Of a stretch of 64,000 nt of DNA, positions 57,501 through 64,000 are shown piece after piece (position 1 is the first letter of the stretch; each line of letters opens with the position of its first letter). Position numbers and translations under genes: made by a program. The notes beneath the pieces were generated by a model. The model was not told the DNA's origin. It searched no databases and worked only from the letters and a program-made list of their open reading frames with translations. Source of the DNA: Elgaria multicarinata webbii (Eukaryota; Chordata; Lepidosauria; Squamata; Anguidae); NCBI RefSeq assembly GCF_023053635.1, contig NC_086183.1, positions 34,019,501-34,083,500 on the forward strand, given 5' to 3'.

Positions 57501-59236
57501 TAGATTCCCAGGCAGCCGCCTCCTGAGCCCTGTCCATGACCAGGAAGAGCCAGCCCTTTGAAGAGTAAAACCACACTCACACACTTTAAGGACAAAAGCA
57601 GGTTTATTTACACACACTAAAATCCTTGAGTTTGCTGCCTCAGCTGCACCCCAACATCCCCTCCTTCCTCCGCAGGTGGGGCTCCCGGAAAGACAGTGGC
57701 TGTGCCTACAAAATCCATGTCTCCCTCTTGGCACAGGACCAACGTACAGTGCTTGCTGAGTTCAAGGCCAGCCCGGCTCCCATCCCACAGTGGAATGACG
57801 GCAAGTATCAAAAGGTACTACTTTCCACAGCAGCTCCCAAAGCCTATTTTACTCTTGTTGACTGTTGAGATTCAATGTGCTTGGTAGGTTTTTAATTCTT
57901 TTATCTCAATTAATAATAATAACAATAAATAATAATAAAAATTACGGTCAATAGACAGAGAGAAGTACAGTTATACTGGTATAGCCTTCAAAAGATGGGA
58001 GTGGGAAGAAGTACGTGTGTGCGTGTGCACGTGTGTGCGCATGCATGCACACATATAACATACATCCATGATTTATGCAAATAATTCGAAGCAATGTTTG
58101 TGCAACTATAAAATTAAATAGAATGAAATAAAATACATATAAATTGTAATAATCCAAAACTAGGCTTGGTGTGTGTGTGCATTTTATTTATTTATTTATT
58201 TATTTATTTATTACATTTCTATACTGCCCAATAGCCGGAGCTCTCTGGGTGGTTCACAAAAATTAAAAACATTCAAAGTATAAAACAACAGTATAAAACC
58301 ATAGTACAAAATACAATATAAAAGCTCAGCCAGATAAAATCAGCAGCGATGCAAAATTACAAATTTAAAACACCAAGTTAAAATTTATTTATAGACTGTT
58401 AAAATGCTGGAAGAATAAAAAGGTCTTCACCTGGCATCTAAAAGCATATAATGTAAGTGCCAAGCGAACCTCCTTAGGGAGCTCATTCCACAGCCAGGGT
58501 GCCACAGCAGAGAAGGCCCTCCTCCTGGTAGCCACCTGCCTCACTTCCTTTGGCAGGGGCTCCCGGAGAAGGACCCCTGAGGATGACCTTAGGGTCCAGG
58601 CAGGTACATATGGGAGGAGGCGTTCCTTCAGATAGCCTGGCCCCAAGCCATTTAGGGCTTTAAATGTTAATACCAGCACTTTGAATCGGGCCCGGACCTG
58701 GACTGGGAGAGTAGATTAAGTACCCTGGTTTTGTGGAACAGTAAACAACTAAGCCAGGCAAGATTATTTTAAAGTTACTTTACTAAATTATTATAGTTAT
58801 AATTTGGGGAAGGAGCAAACGCCCCTTAAAACTGACTCATTCTGAATGCTTTCTCTGTTCTTTCCCAATCTCACTGCTCTCTCCATCTTGTGATTGTTTT
58901 AGAAGAATTAGGGTGCAATCCTATGCATGTTCAGACAGGAGAAAACTCCTGCAACTCCCAGCATTCCCAGCGTTGCTGGCTGGGGAATGCTGGGAGTTGC
59001 AAAACTTTTTTTTCTCTATCTAAACATGCATAGGATTGCACCCTTCGGCAAGTCCAAACTGTGGTTCAGTCTGTCCTCAATATTTCTCTTTGCCTCTGCA
59101 GATCACTCACAGTTTCAAACGTTATGGCCCTGGAGTTCGCTATGTACGTTTCAGGCATGAAGGACGAGACGAGCCGTACTGGATAGGGCATTACGGAGCT
59201 CGGATCACGAACTCCACAGTCCTGGTAAAACTCTAA
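20314..59236 (+). CDS. FBXO27: F-box glycoprotein-recognition protein, FBXO27/FBXO17 class
   Basis: Six coding exons: about 20314-20632, 54796-54884, 55632-55743, 56111-56206, 57676-57814, 59102-59236. All five junctions are GT/AG and in phase. Exon 1 holds the F-box ([18 protein letters not shown], then TVWKL), which binds SKP1. Exons 2-6 make the FBA sugar-binding domain: [71 protein letters not shown] and [15 protein letters not shown]. By family it is the substrate receptor of an SCF ubiquitin ligase acting on glycoproteins. Neighbouring ACP7 supports FBXO27 by synteny; FBXO17 is the close alternative. Oddities: no in-frame ATG before the F-box, and a first intron of about 34 kb. Confidence 0.85.
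20640..21900. other. F-box intron 1, nothing recognised
   Basis: Unique-looking DNA with poly-G tracts (20551-20561 in exon 1, 20725-20735, 21424-21433). No exon, RNA gene or clear transposon was found before the CpG island. Confidence 0.3.
21925..22850. promoter_or_regulatory. CpG island inside the F-box intron 1
   Basis: Dense CpG with GC boxes and a CCAAT box at 22099-22103 (CAGCCAATCAG). A plus-strand frame with an ATG at 22411 ([17 protein letters not shown]) stays open for about 190 codons, but its composition is what GC-rich DNA gives by chance and I do not recognise it. It may be an alternative promoter for the F-box gene, the start of an unseen transcript, or the true 5' end of the exons at 54.8 kb onward. 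Confidence 0.5.
22918..22985. repeat. Small hairpin (ACTCCCAGCATGC arms)
   Basis: GGCCTACAACTCCCAGCATG pairs with CATGCTGGGAGTTGTAGGCC around a short loop. It is the core of the hAT-type hairpin family in a reduced form. Confidence 0.7.
23060..24064 (+). mobile_element. CR1 LINE, 3' half of reverse transcriptase and 3' tail
   Basis: One open frame encodes [31 protein letters not shown] (the FADD catalytic motif), [35 protein letters not shown] and [14 protein letters not shown], then a stop. The 3' UTR and tail are typical of CR1 (GGACTCAATGGCTTTGTAGG, TTCTATGATTCTATGA). The 5' part is missing, as is usual for CR1. The reading frame is intact over about 280 codons, so it is rather young. Confidence 0.95.
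24065..25225. other. F-box intron 1 with unnamed repeats
   Basis: Holds repeated CCTATGGCCATT words (24590, 24755, 25118). The stretch 25085-25185 (GTAGATGATCCCTGAACTCC, GGCCATTCGGAATAAACC, GGTTTAGTATGTCCC-like) reappears at 54180-54315. No gene was found. Confidence 0.4.
25781..25861 (+). mobile_element. CR1 LINE 3' end
   Basis: GGTGGATTCCTGCATTGAGC, then GGACTCGATGGCCTTGTAGG and the TTCTATGATTCTATG tail. It is inserted inside the retroviral fossil. Confidence 0.85.
26515..26690 (-). mobile_element. LINE 3' tail with TTTA repeat
   Basis: (TTTA)n at 26530-26555 is followed by TTTTATCCTGCTATTTAGCC and a duplicated CCCTGCCCACAGGCTTACAATCT stretch (20-base core repeated at 26623 and 26654). 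Strand is inferred from related tails. Confidence 0.45.
28880..29169. repeat. Flanking copy of the CCTGAGACATCCC repeat
   Basis: Carries CTAACCTGAGACATTCCC, GGCTGTGTGTAACACAG, GTCCTCGTGAAGAGG and ATAATGTTCTCCAT. The same block recurs at 38870-39345 and 40800-41115 and, in part, within the 2.6-kb units. Confidence 0.75.
29290..30900. repeat. Large inverted repeat of LINE fragments inside each 2.6-kb unit
   Basis: The left arm (about 29290-29910, plus) and right arm (about 30315-30900, minus) both derive from an L2/CR1-type ORF2: DDTQL-, NQRMGR- and [10 protein letters not shown]-like remains. The arms are clearly similar but diverged. Between them lie an AT-rich LINE tail and a small hairpin (30185-30295). 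The same arrangement repeats at 31886-33495 and 34481-36090. Confidence 0.8.
30185..30295. repeat. Hairpin with GTTTTGGACTACAATCC arms
   Basis: CAGTTGTTTTGGACTACAAT pairs with the later TTAGGCCAAAACAACTGG. It is the hAT-type hairpin class and is repeated in the other two units near 32780 and 35375. Confidence 0.65.
37076..38090. other. F-box intron 1, AT-rich, with a short direct repeat
   Basis: A 60-70-base direct repeat (TTGTTGGAAGGGTGCAAAGG...ACGACGGTACAATACAGTATG) lies at 37372-37430 and 37441-37500, with a third worn copy near 38505. The remainder is AT-rich without recognised features. Confidence 0.5.
39795..39890 (+). mobile_element. LINE 3' tail with ATT/ACT microsatellite
   Basis: GTTCCCCGCCTCGATCCAGA, GGGAGAGGCGGTTAAGAAAT, then (ATT)n and (ACT)n. 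This is the same tail type as at 14168-14345. Confidence 0.65.
39890..39967 (+). mobile_element. CR1 LINE 3' end
   Basis: TTTCCTGCATTGAGCAGGGG, then GGACTCGATGGCCTTATAGG and the TTCTATGATTCTATGA tail. Confidence 0.85.
41627..41726. mobile_element. 100-bp palindromic MITE (GGCCCTGTTCAGAAG ends)
   Basis: Ends GGCCCTGTTCAGAAGGC and its complement, with ATT on both sides as a possible 3-bp target duplication. It is related to the small hairpins in the 47-53 kb satellite. PIF/Harbinger-like by duplication length, but this is uncertain. Confidence 0.65.
41850..42170. repeat. 42/45-bp minisatellite
   Basis: About eight head-to-tail units of the form CCCCAAATGCATCAGAAAAT plus AAAATGCAACCCACAATTCC, alternating between 42 bases and 45 bases (with an added ACA). 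Because both lengths are multiples of three, several frames stay open on both strands. The units appear to have grown out of the degenerate zone to the left. Confidence 0.92.
42527..42895 (-). mobile_element. L2-like LINE C-terminus and tail
   Basis: Minus strand: [17 protein letters not shown] and a [10 protein letters not shown] end, then a tail with GAGCTGCCCAGAGAGCC. Truncated and broken. Confidence 0.6.
42900..43260. repeat. Tandem pair of about 240-bp units
   Basis: ATGAGCCTCTTCCAGGTGAG (42903) and ATGAGCCACTTCTAGGTGAG (43141) start two related units sharing CAAACCCTTA, AGCAGGCAGGCCAAGC and GAAGGC. A third start (AATGAGCCACTTCCAGGTGT) is at 43821, after the GC-rich minisatellite, so that minisatellite expanded within the second unit. 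Confidence 0.8.
43264..43805. repeat. GC-rich minisatellite, open in all three forward frames
   Basis: About 540 bases built from GGCGGCTATGCCCCTACGA (18-19 bases) and a longer variant with an added CCGGCTATG step. Unit lengths are multiples of three, so the plus strand is free of stops in all frames (for example PTRRLCPAM and YEAAMPGYA repeats). The left part (43264-43390) is more worn than the centre. No promoter, splice or family evidence for coding. Confidence 0.93.
44430..44575 (-). mobile_element. L2-like LINE 3' tail
   Basis: TTTATTATTTTATTACATTT, then ACTGCCCCATAGCCAAAGC and CTCTGGGCGGTTTACAAAA. This matches 7019-7110. Confidence 0.7.
44780..45470. mobile_element. Possible old DNA transposon (GATTTAAATC ends)
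   Basis: The left edge has AAAATCACTGATTAAATCAC repeats. The right edge reads GTGATTTAAATCATGATTTA and AATCAAATCCACCCTAC. Such ends are seen in a dispersed vertebrate DNA element. The middle is AT-rich, with a small palindrome near 45200-45250 (AGTTTCTAATAGTATC). Confidence 0.4.
45711..46026. mobile_element. 316-bp foldback MITE with TA target duplication
   Basis: Same family and exact length as 16076-16391. Ends GGGTGCCCATATGAAAAGGA and, inverted, GGTCACCC, with TA at 45709-45710 and 46027-46028. It contains paired inner arms including TATATATGGAGAACCTGGTG. Confidence 0.87.
46568..46745 (-). mobile_element. LINE 3' tail
   Basis: TTTATTAAAGTATTTACATC, CCACCACATAACACAAGGAG and CTCAGGGTGGTGTACAG are followed by AAAACA-rich sequence. 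A worn copy of the local LINE tail type. Confidence 0.5.
46931..47064. mobile_element. 134-bp palindromic MITE (GGCCTGGTTCAGACAACAC)
   Basis: The arms run GGCCTGGTTCAGACAACAC, GCTAAACCATGCTGCTTAAC and back. ACT on both sides may be a 3-bp target duplication. This is the longest copy of the family, just outside the satellite that carries five shorter copies. Confidence 0.85.
47296..53837. repeat. Complex satellite of 0.9-1.5-kb units carrying palindromic MITEs
   Basis: Unit starts marked by TAGAGCCTCCAACT lie at 47301, 48797 and 51710 (1,496 and 2,913 apart). Between the last two are shorter subunits marked by ACCTTAGGATTGTGCTGCAG at 49961 and 50876 (915 apart). Each holds GGGGGTTTAGACACCCTAAA, a GGCCTGGTTCAGACAACAC hairpin (48060, 49541, 50232, 51147, 52466) and a GGCCCTGTCCAGAAG hairpin (48379, 49858, 50376, 50761, 51291, 52771). 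The solo LTR at 53090 splits the last unit. The frames inside are not genes. Confidence 0.9.
53090..53721 (+). mobile_element. Solo LTR of an endogenous retrovirus, 632 bp
   Basis: Ends TGTTAGGG and CCCTAACA, flanked by GAGC on both sides (53086-53089 and 53722-53725), a 4-bp duplication as in gammaretrovirus-like elements. A TATAAAAG box is near 53558 and an AATAAA near 53642. No internal region remains, so the provirus was lost by LTR recombination. It inserted into an already formed satellite unit. Confidence 0.88.
53838..54795. other. End of F-box intron 1
   Basis: Holds a copy of the CCTATGGCCATTCGGAAT repeat (54180-54315), shared with 25085-25185, a poly-C tract (54477-54486) and a (GT)n run (54506-54532). 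Otherwise nothing recognised before exon 2. Confidence 0.45.
54506..54532. repeat. (GT)n microsatellite
   Basis: Thirteen or so GT dinucleotides; probably polymorphic. Confidence 0.95.
54796..54884 (+). CDS. FBXO27: F-box gene exon 2 (start of FBA domain)
   Basis: The acceptor is CACTTTTTTAG and the donor AAAG|GTGAGG. Encodes [15 protein letters not shown], then [14 protein letters not shown]. Its phase fits exon 1 exactly (AG|G makes Arg) and exon 3 (G|AG makes Glu). Confidence 0.85.
55283..55433. mobile_element. Foldback MITE (GATCTACATTATTGCTTT ends)
   Basis: GGGGATCTACATTATTGCTT, TTAAAGAGCTTTAAAGCAC and the complementary GCTTTAAAGCAGTAGTGTAGATCTACCCC (given in part) form inverted ends of about 35 bases. 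Located in F-box intron 2. Confidence 0.75.
55632..55743 (+). CDS. FBXO27: F-box gene exon 3
   Basis: Encodes [36 protein letters not shown] and two bases of Glu. HGGxGW and TCFVxSxxWC are FBA-domain signatures. Confidence 0.93.
56111..56206 (+). CDS. FBXO27: F-box gene exon 4
   Basis: Encodes [20 protein letters not shown], then [11 protein letters not shown] and two bases of Trp. A CR1 fragment begins within about 20 bases of the donor. Confidence 0.93.
56224..56681 (+). mobile_element. Two CR1 LINE 3' pieces in F-box intron 4
   Basis: 56224-56320 holds GGCTCTCCCACACTAGAGGC and the following 3' UTR. 56326-56681 starts again in the ORF2 end ([11 protein letters not shown]-like, [14 protein letters not shown]) and finishes with the TTCTATGATTCTATGA tail. 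They are either two insertions or one rearranged copy. Confidence 0.85.
56936..57497. mobile_element. hAT-type element, 562 bp, with 8-bp target duplication
   Basis: Starts CAGTCGTTCCCAAAGTGG and ends CAAAGTTTGGGAACCACTG-like (inverted), flanked by GTCTAGAT at 56928-56935 and 57498-57505. This is the Charlie-type terminal motif. There is no transposase frame, so it is non-autonomous. Lies in F-box intron 4, upstream of exon 5. Confidence 0.88.
57676..57814 (+). CDS. FBXO27: F-box gene exon 5
   Basis: Encodes [40 protein letters not shown] and DGKYQK, ending in phase 0 at a GTACTA donor. The acceptor is CTCCGCAG. Confidence 0.92.
58175..58720 (-). mobile_element. L2-like LINE, ORF2 C-terminus and 3' tail
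   Basis: Minus strand: [40 protein letters not shown] and [17 protein letters not shown], then the tail to (TTTA)n at 58178-58212. Lies in F-box intron 5. Confidence 0.85.
58910..59044. mobile_element. Palindromic MITE (AGGGTGCAATCCTATGCATG)
   Basis: The arms AGGGTGCAATCCTATGCATG and TCAGACAG pair with the right end around a CAACTCCCAGCATTCCC inner hairpin. It ends 57 bases before F-box exon 6, close enough to overlap branch-point sequence. A half copy lies near 7160-7215. Confidence 0.8.
59102..59236 (+). CDS. FBXO27: F-box gene exon 6 and stop
   Basis: Encodes [44 protein letters not shown] and TAA. These are the last beta strands of the FBA domain. An AATAAA lies near 59422-59428, a likely poly(A) signal with a 3' UTR of about 200 bases. 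Confidence 0.94.
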   Translation: MTHSFKRYGPGVRYVRFRHEGRDEPYWIGHYGARITNSTVLVKL

Positions 59237-60636
59237 TAGGCCCCTCTGCAATCTCCGCAGTTCTCAGCACTGCCAGCTCCCAGGGATAAGCTGCTCCAGA
59301 TGAGGAACGTCGATGCTGTCTTGGACCTAATATTGACAAAGTGAGAAGAAGATGCCATTTGTGACTCTGAGGTGTGAGGGGGGAAATACTGGCAACTTTC
59401 TAAACACTCCTGCTTTGCTAAAAAATAAAGAAACGTCAAATTTCTTTACCATCAATTCCATTACTTAAAGTGGGAAAACTAGGGTCATAGAAGTCATGGA
59501 ACAAAGTTGTTCCCAAATATCCTTGCTCAGACATGCATGCAAACTCACATGTATAAAGATGTATCTGCAATGAATCTGGTTAATACCAAAATCTTTGCTG
59601 TGGGACGTATATGGTTGATTATGCACTGTACTCTGACAAAACACAGACCTGAGCTTGGCAAACACTAACAGTTAAAACACAGAAGTTTCCCCCCCCACAC
59701 ACACACACACACAGAACATGAGAACATTAATTATCTATGGTATGTATACACTGAGAAAAATGCAGCAACTTAAAACTGATCGTAAGATACAGCTACCTAG
59801 ATTTCAGTTAAATATAAGGACAAAGTTCCTGTTGGTAAGTTCTGTAGAACAGTCTACCTATGGAGGTTGTGGGTTCTCCATCTCTGGAGGTTTTTAGGAA
59901 GGGGCTGGTCAGCCACCTCTCATGGATAGTTGAATTGGTTTTCCTGCACACTGCAGAGGGTTGGACTAGATGACCCTTGTGCGCCCTTCCAACTCCACAA
60001 TTCTATGATTCTATAATACTTACAAAATGTTTCACTTAGGCCATTTTTGTTGTAAAGCATAGCTGAGAACTGTTCTATGGAGCTGCTCCTAACATGATGT
60101 TGGAGGAAACAATGCAGAAAACCCAGAAAATGGTTTAGAATTGGACACATGGGACAAGGTTAAGTACATTTGTGAAAGGGGACTGATTTATCATGGGATT
60201 TTGGCATCAGGAACATCTTTCAACGAGTCAGCAAATGCTGAAAAGGGCTACTGCGGAGCAGCAGGGCACCATGACAGAGTGGGAAATACAAACAAGGGTT
60301 CTGCGTAATACAAGGCACAGAGAAAGCACCCTTTGCCTTGCAGGCCCTATAGCCAAACCGCTCAATTGTGTCACTAAACAACGCATCCAGTTTTGTGTTT
60401 TATGTAGAATAGCACTGTGGGTTACAGTAGATTCTGAAATGAAAGCCTGGATAACAAAACAAAAACTCAGATTTGCTTAGCACGTGCATCTCTATTCACG
60501 TTTGCAAACTACTTCTTGGTGCTTAGGGAATAAAACCTTCTGGAACATCGCAGGAACCTTTTCCCCATTCTAACCTATCATGCCAGAGGATGACCTATTA
60601 CCACTCCAGGAGAAAGGTAGTCTGTGTAGTTGAAAA
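59237..60636. other. F-box 3' flank and intergenic DNA
   Basis: Includes the probable poly(A) signal near 59422, a CA run at 59696-59715, and an old CR1 3' end at 59845-60017 (GGTTGTGGGTTCTCCATCTC, TTCTATGATTCTATA). 60020-60636 shows nothing I recognise. Confidence 0.45.
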
Positions 60637-60990
60637 TCATAGAACAGTAGAGTTGGAAGCAGCCTATAAGGCCATCGTCCAACCCCCTGCTCAATGCAGG
60701 GATCCACCTTAAAGCATCCCCGTCAGATGGCTGTCCAGCTACATCTTAAATGCCTCTAGTGTGGGAGAGCCCACCACCTCCCTAGGTCATGGGTTCCATT
60801 GTCGTACCGCTCTAACAGTCAGGAAGTTTTTCCTGATGTCCAGCTGGAATCTGGCTTCCTTTAACTTGAGCCCGTTATTCCATGTCCTGCACTCTGGGAT
60901 GATAGAGAAGTGATCCAGCCCTCGGTTCAAGTACTTGAAGAGTTCTTTCATGTCTCCCCTCAGTCTTCTCTTCTCCAGGCTAAACATGCA
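60637..60990 (-). mobile_element. CR1 LINE 3' end
   Basis: On the minus strand the ORF2 end ([34 protein letters not shown]) leads to the 3' UTR and the ATAGAACAG tail at the left edge. Confidence 0.88.
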
Positions 60991-61435
60991 AGGTACTCAG
61001 GAGAGAGCAGCAGAAACAAGCTCTTCCAGAAACTGAGTTTTATTAAGAAGGTAAATAAGATGTCTGACAGAATATCAACAGATAAAGCTTTTCACATATT
61101 TGTTTTGATACCAAAAAAATTAACCTGTTGAATTTCTGTCTGTCACATAGCTGATAAAGGCACAAGTCTCTGCTCTCCCCCAAAGCCAACCTTAAACTAT
61201 GCAAACAACTCATCTTTCATGAGACATATGCCAATTATGTTACTAAAACCTTCCATCAATTGATCTCAGGCTGGCAATACTACTTTCAATGCAAGACCAG
61301 GGGGCTGCCTATATGTCCTGGAAGCCCCGAGACGGTGCTGCTGTGGTGCTGCGTCAATTACACGAAACAGCAGCCACCTCAAAGCCATCACGGGGCTTTT
61401 CCACCGAAGCTCCGCATTTCAAAAGTCAGGGAATG

Positions 61436-62321
61436 AAACAAACAAACTTCAAAGTGATCTTGATAGGCTGGAGTGCTGGGCTGAAAACGACAGAATGAAA
61501 TTTAATAGGGATAAATGCCAAGTTCTACATTTAGGAAATAGAAACCAAATGCACAGTTACAAGATGGGGGATACTTGGCTCAGCAATACTACAAACGAGA
61601 AGGATCTTGGAATGGTTGTAGATCACAAGCTGAATATGAGCCGACAGTGCGATAGGGCTGCAAGAAAGGCAAATGCTATTTAGGGCTGCATCAATAGAAG
61701 TATAGCTTCCAAATCACGTGTGGTACTGGTTCCTCTCTATTCGGCCCTGGTTAGGCCTCATCTAGTTCTGGGCATCCAGTTCTGGGCTCCACAATTCAAG
61801 AACCATGTACAATGATGGTGCTATATAAATAAAAAAATAAGAAGAAGAAGGACGCAGACAAGTTGAGCGTGTTCAGAGGAAGGTAACCAGGATGATCAGG
61901 GGTCTGGAAACAAAGCCCTATGAAGAGAGACTGAAAGAACTGGGCATGTTTAGCCTGGAGAAGAGAAGATGGAGGGGAGACTTGATAACACTCTTCAAAT
62001 ACTTAAAAGGTTGTCACCCAGAGGAGGGCCAGGATCTCTTCTCGATCCTCCCAGAGTGCAGGACACGGAATAACGGGCTCAAGTTAAAGGATGCCAGATT
62101 CCAGCTGGACATCAGGAAAAACTTCCTGACTGTTAGAGCAGTACAACAATGGAACCAGTGACCTAGGGAGCTTGTGGGCTCTCCCACCCTAGAGGCCTTC
62201 AAGAGGCAGCTGGACAACCATCTGTCAGGGATGCTTTAGGGTGGATTCCTGCACTGAACAGGGGGTTGGACTCGATGGCCTTGTAGGCCCCTCCCAACTC
62301 TGCTATTCTATGATTCTATGA
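61436..62321 (+). mobile_element. CR1 LINE fragment
   Basis: Encodes [34 protein letters not shown] and LERVQRR-like remains, then [20 protein letters not shown] and [14 protein letters not shown], with a CR1 tail. Around 61800-61850 a short unrelated insertion (TATAAATAAAAAAATAAGAA) interrupts it, and frames change, so it is dead. Confidence 0.88.
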
Positions 62322-62655
62322 ATTACCCCCACTTTTTAGGGTGGAGCGAGGTGAACACAGCTCCCTAACAACTTTGGCCTTCTCAGGCTTGGAGACCAGA
62401 AGACAACTGAAGCCAAACCAATCCACTGAATTCCAAATACTCTGTGAATGGGAGGAAGCCCAAAGTGTCATGGCAACCATTGTGGTGGTGGCGGCTGCTC
62501 TGGAGACACTGGTGCCTTTGCTGCAACTGACTTTTAGAGGTACCTTGAGGGGACAGGTGGGTGGCTCGTAGTGCCCTTTGGGTTGGCTGAAAGCAAGCCA
62601 GGTGGCCTAGAGAGAGTGATAGCCCTTGGGACTTGATGCTCCAGGCAGTGGTGCC

Positions 62656-62740
62656 ATGGATCCACCAGGCATTGCAGAGCTCAGTGGGAAGGACGACGAG
62701 CCAGAGATGTCCGTGTCCCTGAAATCTTGTTTCAGTCAGG
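62656..62740 (+). CDS. BTB/kelch-like gene exon 1
   Basis: 28 codons plus one base, donor CAGG|GTGAGT. The acidic, low-complexity N-terminus precedes the BTB fold. A GTGTCATGGCAAC motif near 62466 resembles an RFX X-box and might belong to its promoter (weak inference). Confidence 0.7.
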
Positions 62741-63696
62741 GTGAGTTTGCCGCTGATCTTGGCTTTAGGAAATGGCCCATTAAAGCAACAATGTCCACGG
62801 GCTCTCTTCGGGGACACCCTGGGTTTCCCCCACTGTGATACTGCTGCTGTCAGGAAATATGGAGCTTGAACCAGCACCTTGATGGTCTGTGCCCAGAATA
62901 GAATCTTAGAATCATAGAATCATAGAACAGCAGAGTTGGAAGGGGCCTACAAGGCCATCGAGTCCAACCCCCTGCTCAATGCAGGAATCCACCCTAAAGC
63001 ATCCCTGACAGATGGTTGTCCAGCTGCCTCTTGAAGGCCTCCAGTGTGGGAGAGCCCACCACCTCCCTAGGTCACTGATTCCATTGTCGTAGTGCTCTAA
63101 CAGTCAGGAAGTTTTTCCTGATGTCCAGCTGGAATCTGGCTTCCTGTAACTTTATTCCTTGTCCTCTTCTGGTGCAGAAGGGCATAAAGCTCTGCAGATT
63201 GGCCCTTGAGATTGGCAGGCAGTATTGAACCCTCCAGATTGACCAGGCCAGGTAGAAATCCTGAGAACCTGGCCTTCTGCCTTCGCCTTGCGGTTGATCC
63301 TCTGCCCTGCTGCGTTTGGGGCTCCTGCAGCTTCACACCCTCCAGGCTTGGGATGAGACCAAGATGTCTGGCACTTCTGTTTTTTCCTGATCTGCCCCGA
63401 ATTATGCTGAGTGACCACCTCCTCTCTCTTAGTGGTGATTTAGCAGAGGGCACCTTGGAGCCATACTTGATGCTGGACGAAGCCTGAATTCTCTTGGAAT
63501 AAGGGCTTTCTAGCAATTGGTCTTCTGGAAATGTATATAAACCTACCTCTATACAGAACAGCCCTTGCCCTGATATGACCACTTAGAATGACCTAGAAGG
63601 CATCCATTTTTTTTCAGGTTTGAAACAGCTGCATTGCTCCGAGGAACTTTGCAATGCTACCTTGATAGCCGGTGGAAAGAGGTTTCCATGCAACAG
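62656..63696 (+). CDS. BTB/kelch-like protein, first two coding exons (runs off window)
   Basis: Exon 1, 62656-62740, starts at ATG in a good context (GTGCCATGG): MDPPGIAELSGKDDEPEMSV, then SLKSCFSQ and one base of Gly. Exon 2, 63618-63696, after a TTTTTTTTCAG acceptor: LKQLHCSEELCNATLIAGGK, RFPCN and two bases of Arg. The spliced stretch LCNATLIAGGKRFPCNR matches the start of a BTB domain (usually LCDVTLxxxGxxFPxHR). By family it would be a CUL3 ubiquitin-ligase adaptor with a later kelch repeat region outside the window. The CDVT Asp is Asn here, and the usual FPCHR His is Asn. I cannot name the paralogue. Confidence 0.75.
62905..63160 (-). mobile_element. CR1 LINE 3' end
   Basis: Starts ATCATAGAATCATAGAACAG and continues GTTGGAAGGGGCCTACAAGG, GCATCCCTGACAGATGGTTG into the ORF2 end. 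Lies in the BTB/kelch gene intron 1. Confidence 0.9.
63618..63696 (+). CDS. BTB/kelch-like gene exon 2
   Basis: 25 codons with split codons at both ends, donor CAACAG|GTGGGT. The Gly and Arg split codons fit exon 1 and a BTB continuation (normally R followed by xxLA). CR1 copies flank it on both sides. Confidence 0.75.
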
Positions 63697-63712
63697 GTGG
63701 GTCCCTGTTCAT

Positions 63713-64000
63713 AGAATCATAAAATCATAGAATAGCAGAGTTGGAAGGGGCCCACAAGGCCATCGAGTCCAACCCCCTGCTCAATGCAGGAATCCACCCT
63801 AAAGCATCCCTGACAGATGGTTGTCCAGCTGCCTCTTGAAGGCCTCTAGTGTGGGAGAGCCCACAATCTCCCTAGGCAACTGATTCCACCGTCGCACTGC
63901 TCTAACAGTCAGGAAGTTTTTCCTGATGTCCAGCCGGAATCTGGATTCCTTTAACTTGAGCCCGTTATTCCGTGTCCTGCACTCTGGGAGGATCGAGAAG
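63713..64000 (-). mobile_element. CR1 LINE 3' end, continuing past the window
   Basis: Begins with the ATAGAATCATAAAATCATAG tail, then GGAAGGGGCCCACAAGGCC and the ORF2 end (CTGCACTCTGGGAGGATCG at the edge). It sits 17 bases beyond the exon 2 donor of the BTB/kelch gene. Confidence 0.9.

Noticed and set aside
62466-62479. RFX X-box as an established regulatory site
   Set aside because: Only a single imperfect motif; kept as a weak remark under the BTB/kelch exon.

Overview
This window is from a vertebrate nuclear genome, most likely a squamate reptile (lizard or snake). It has spliced exons with GT/AG borders, CR1 LINE pieces ending in the (ATTCTATG)n tail, many L2-like LINE ends, lizard-type SINE remnants and large numbers of short hairpin DNA transposons. 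The gene set and orientation match the mammalian block FBXO27 - ACP7 - PAK4 (human 19q13.2), read here in reverse. The synteny is recalled knowledge and was not looked up.

Layout. 0.09-0.67 kb: a CpG-rich promoter pointing left, placed where PAK4 should start. 4.86-14.85 kb: a complete 13-exon ACP7 (purple acid phosphatase, long form) on the minus strand, 433 codons, all phases consistent and all seven metal ligands present. 17.85-18.35 kb: a second CpG-rich block between ACP7 and the next gene. 20.3-59.24 kb: an F-box glycoprotein-recognition gene (FBXO27/FBXO17 class) on the plus strand in six exons. Its first intron is about 34 kb and holds most of the unusual sequence. 62.66 kb to the right edge: the first two coding exons of a BTB/kelch-like gene, also plus strand.

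The 34 kb F-box intron holds, in order: a CpG island (21.9-22.85 kb); a CR1 LINE 3' part (23.1-24.06); a broken gammaretrovirus-like fossil (about 25.2-28.9); a near-identical 2,595-bp tandem array of three full copies plus a 120-bp remnant (29,170-37,075), each copy carrying a large inverted repeat of LINE fragments; an AT-rich zone of degenerate short repeats (37.1-42.3); a 42/45-bp minisatellite (41.85-42.17); a GC-rich minisatellite open in all three forward frames (43.26-43.80); and a complex satellite made of 0.9-1.5-kb units, each holding two kinds of short palindromic MITE (47.3-53.84), interrupted by a 632-bp solo LTR with a 4-bp target duplication.

ACP7 is a secreted or lysosome-type metallophosphatase. 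The F-box protein would be the substrate receptor of an SCF ubiquitin ligase that recognises glycoproteins. The BTB/kelch protein would be a CUL3-type adaptor. They are neighbours by conserved synteny, and nothing suggests they act as one pathway. I found no convincing new biological system. The most unusual items are the recent 2.6-kb triplication with internal inverted repeats, the palindrome-rich satellite, and the F-box gene whose F-box exon has no in-frame ATG.
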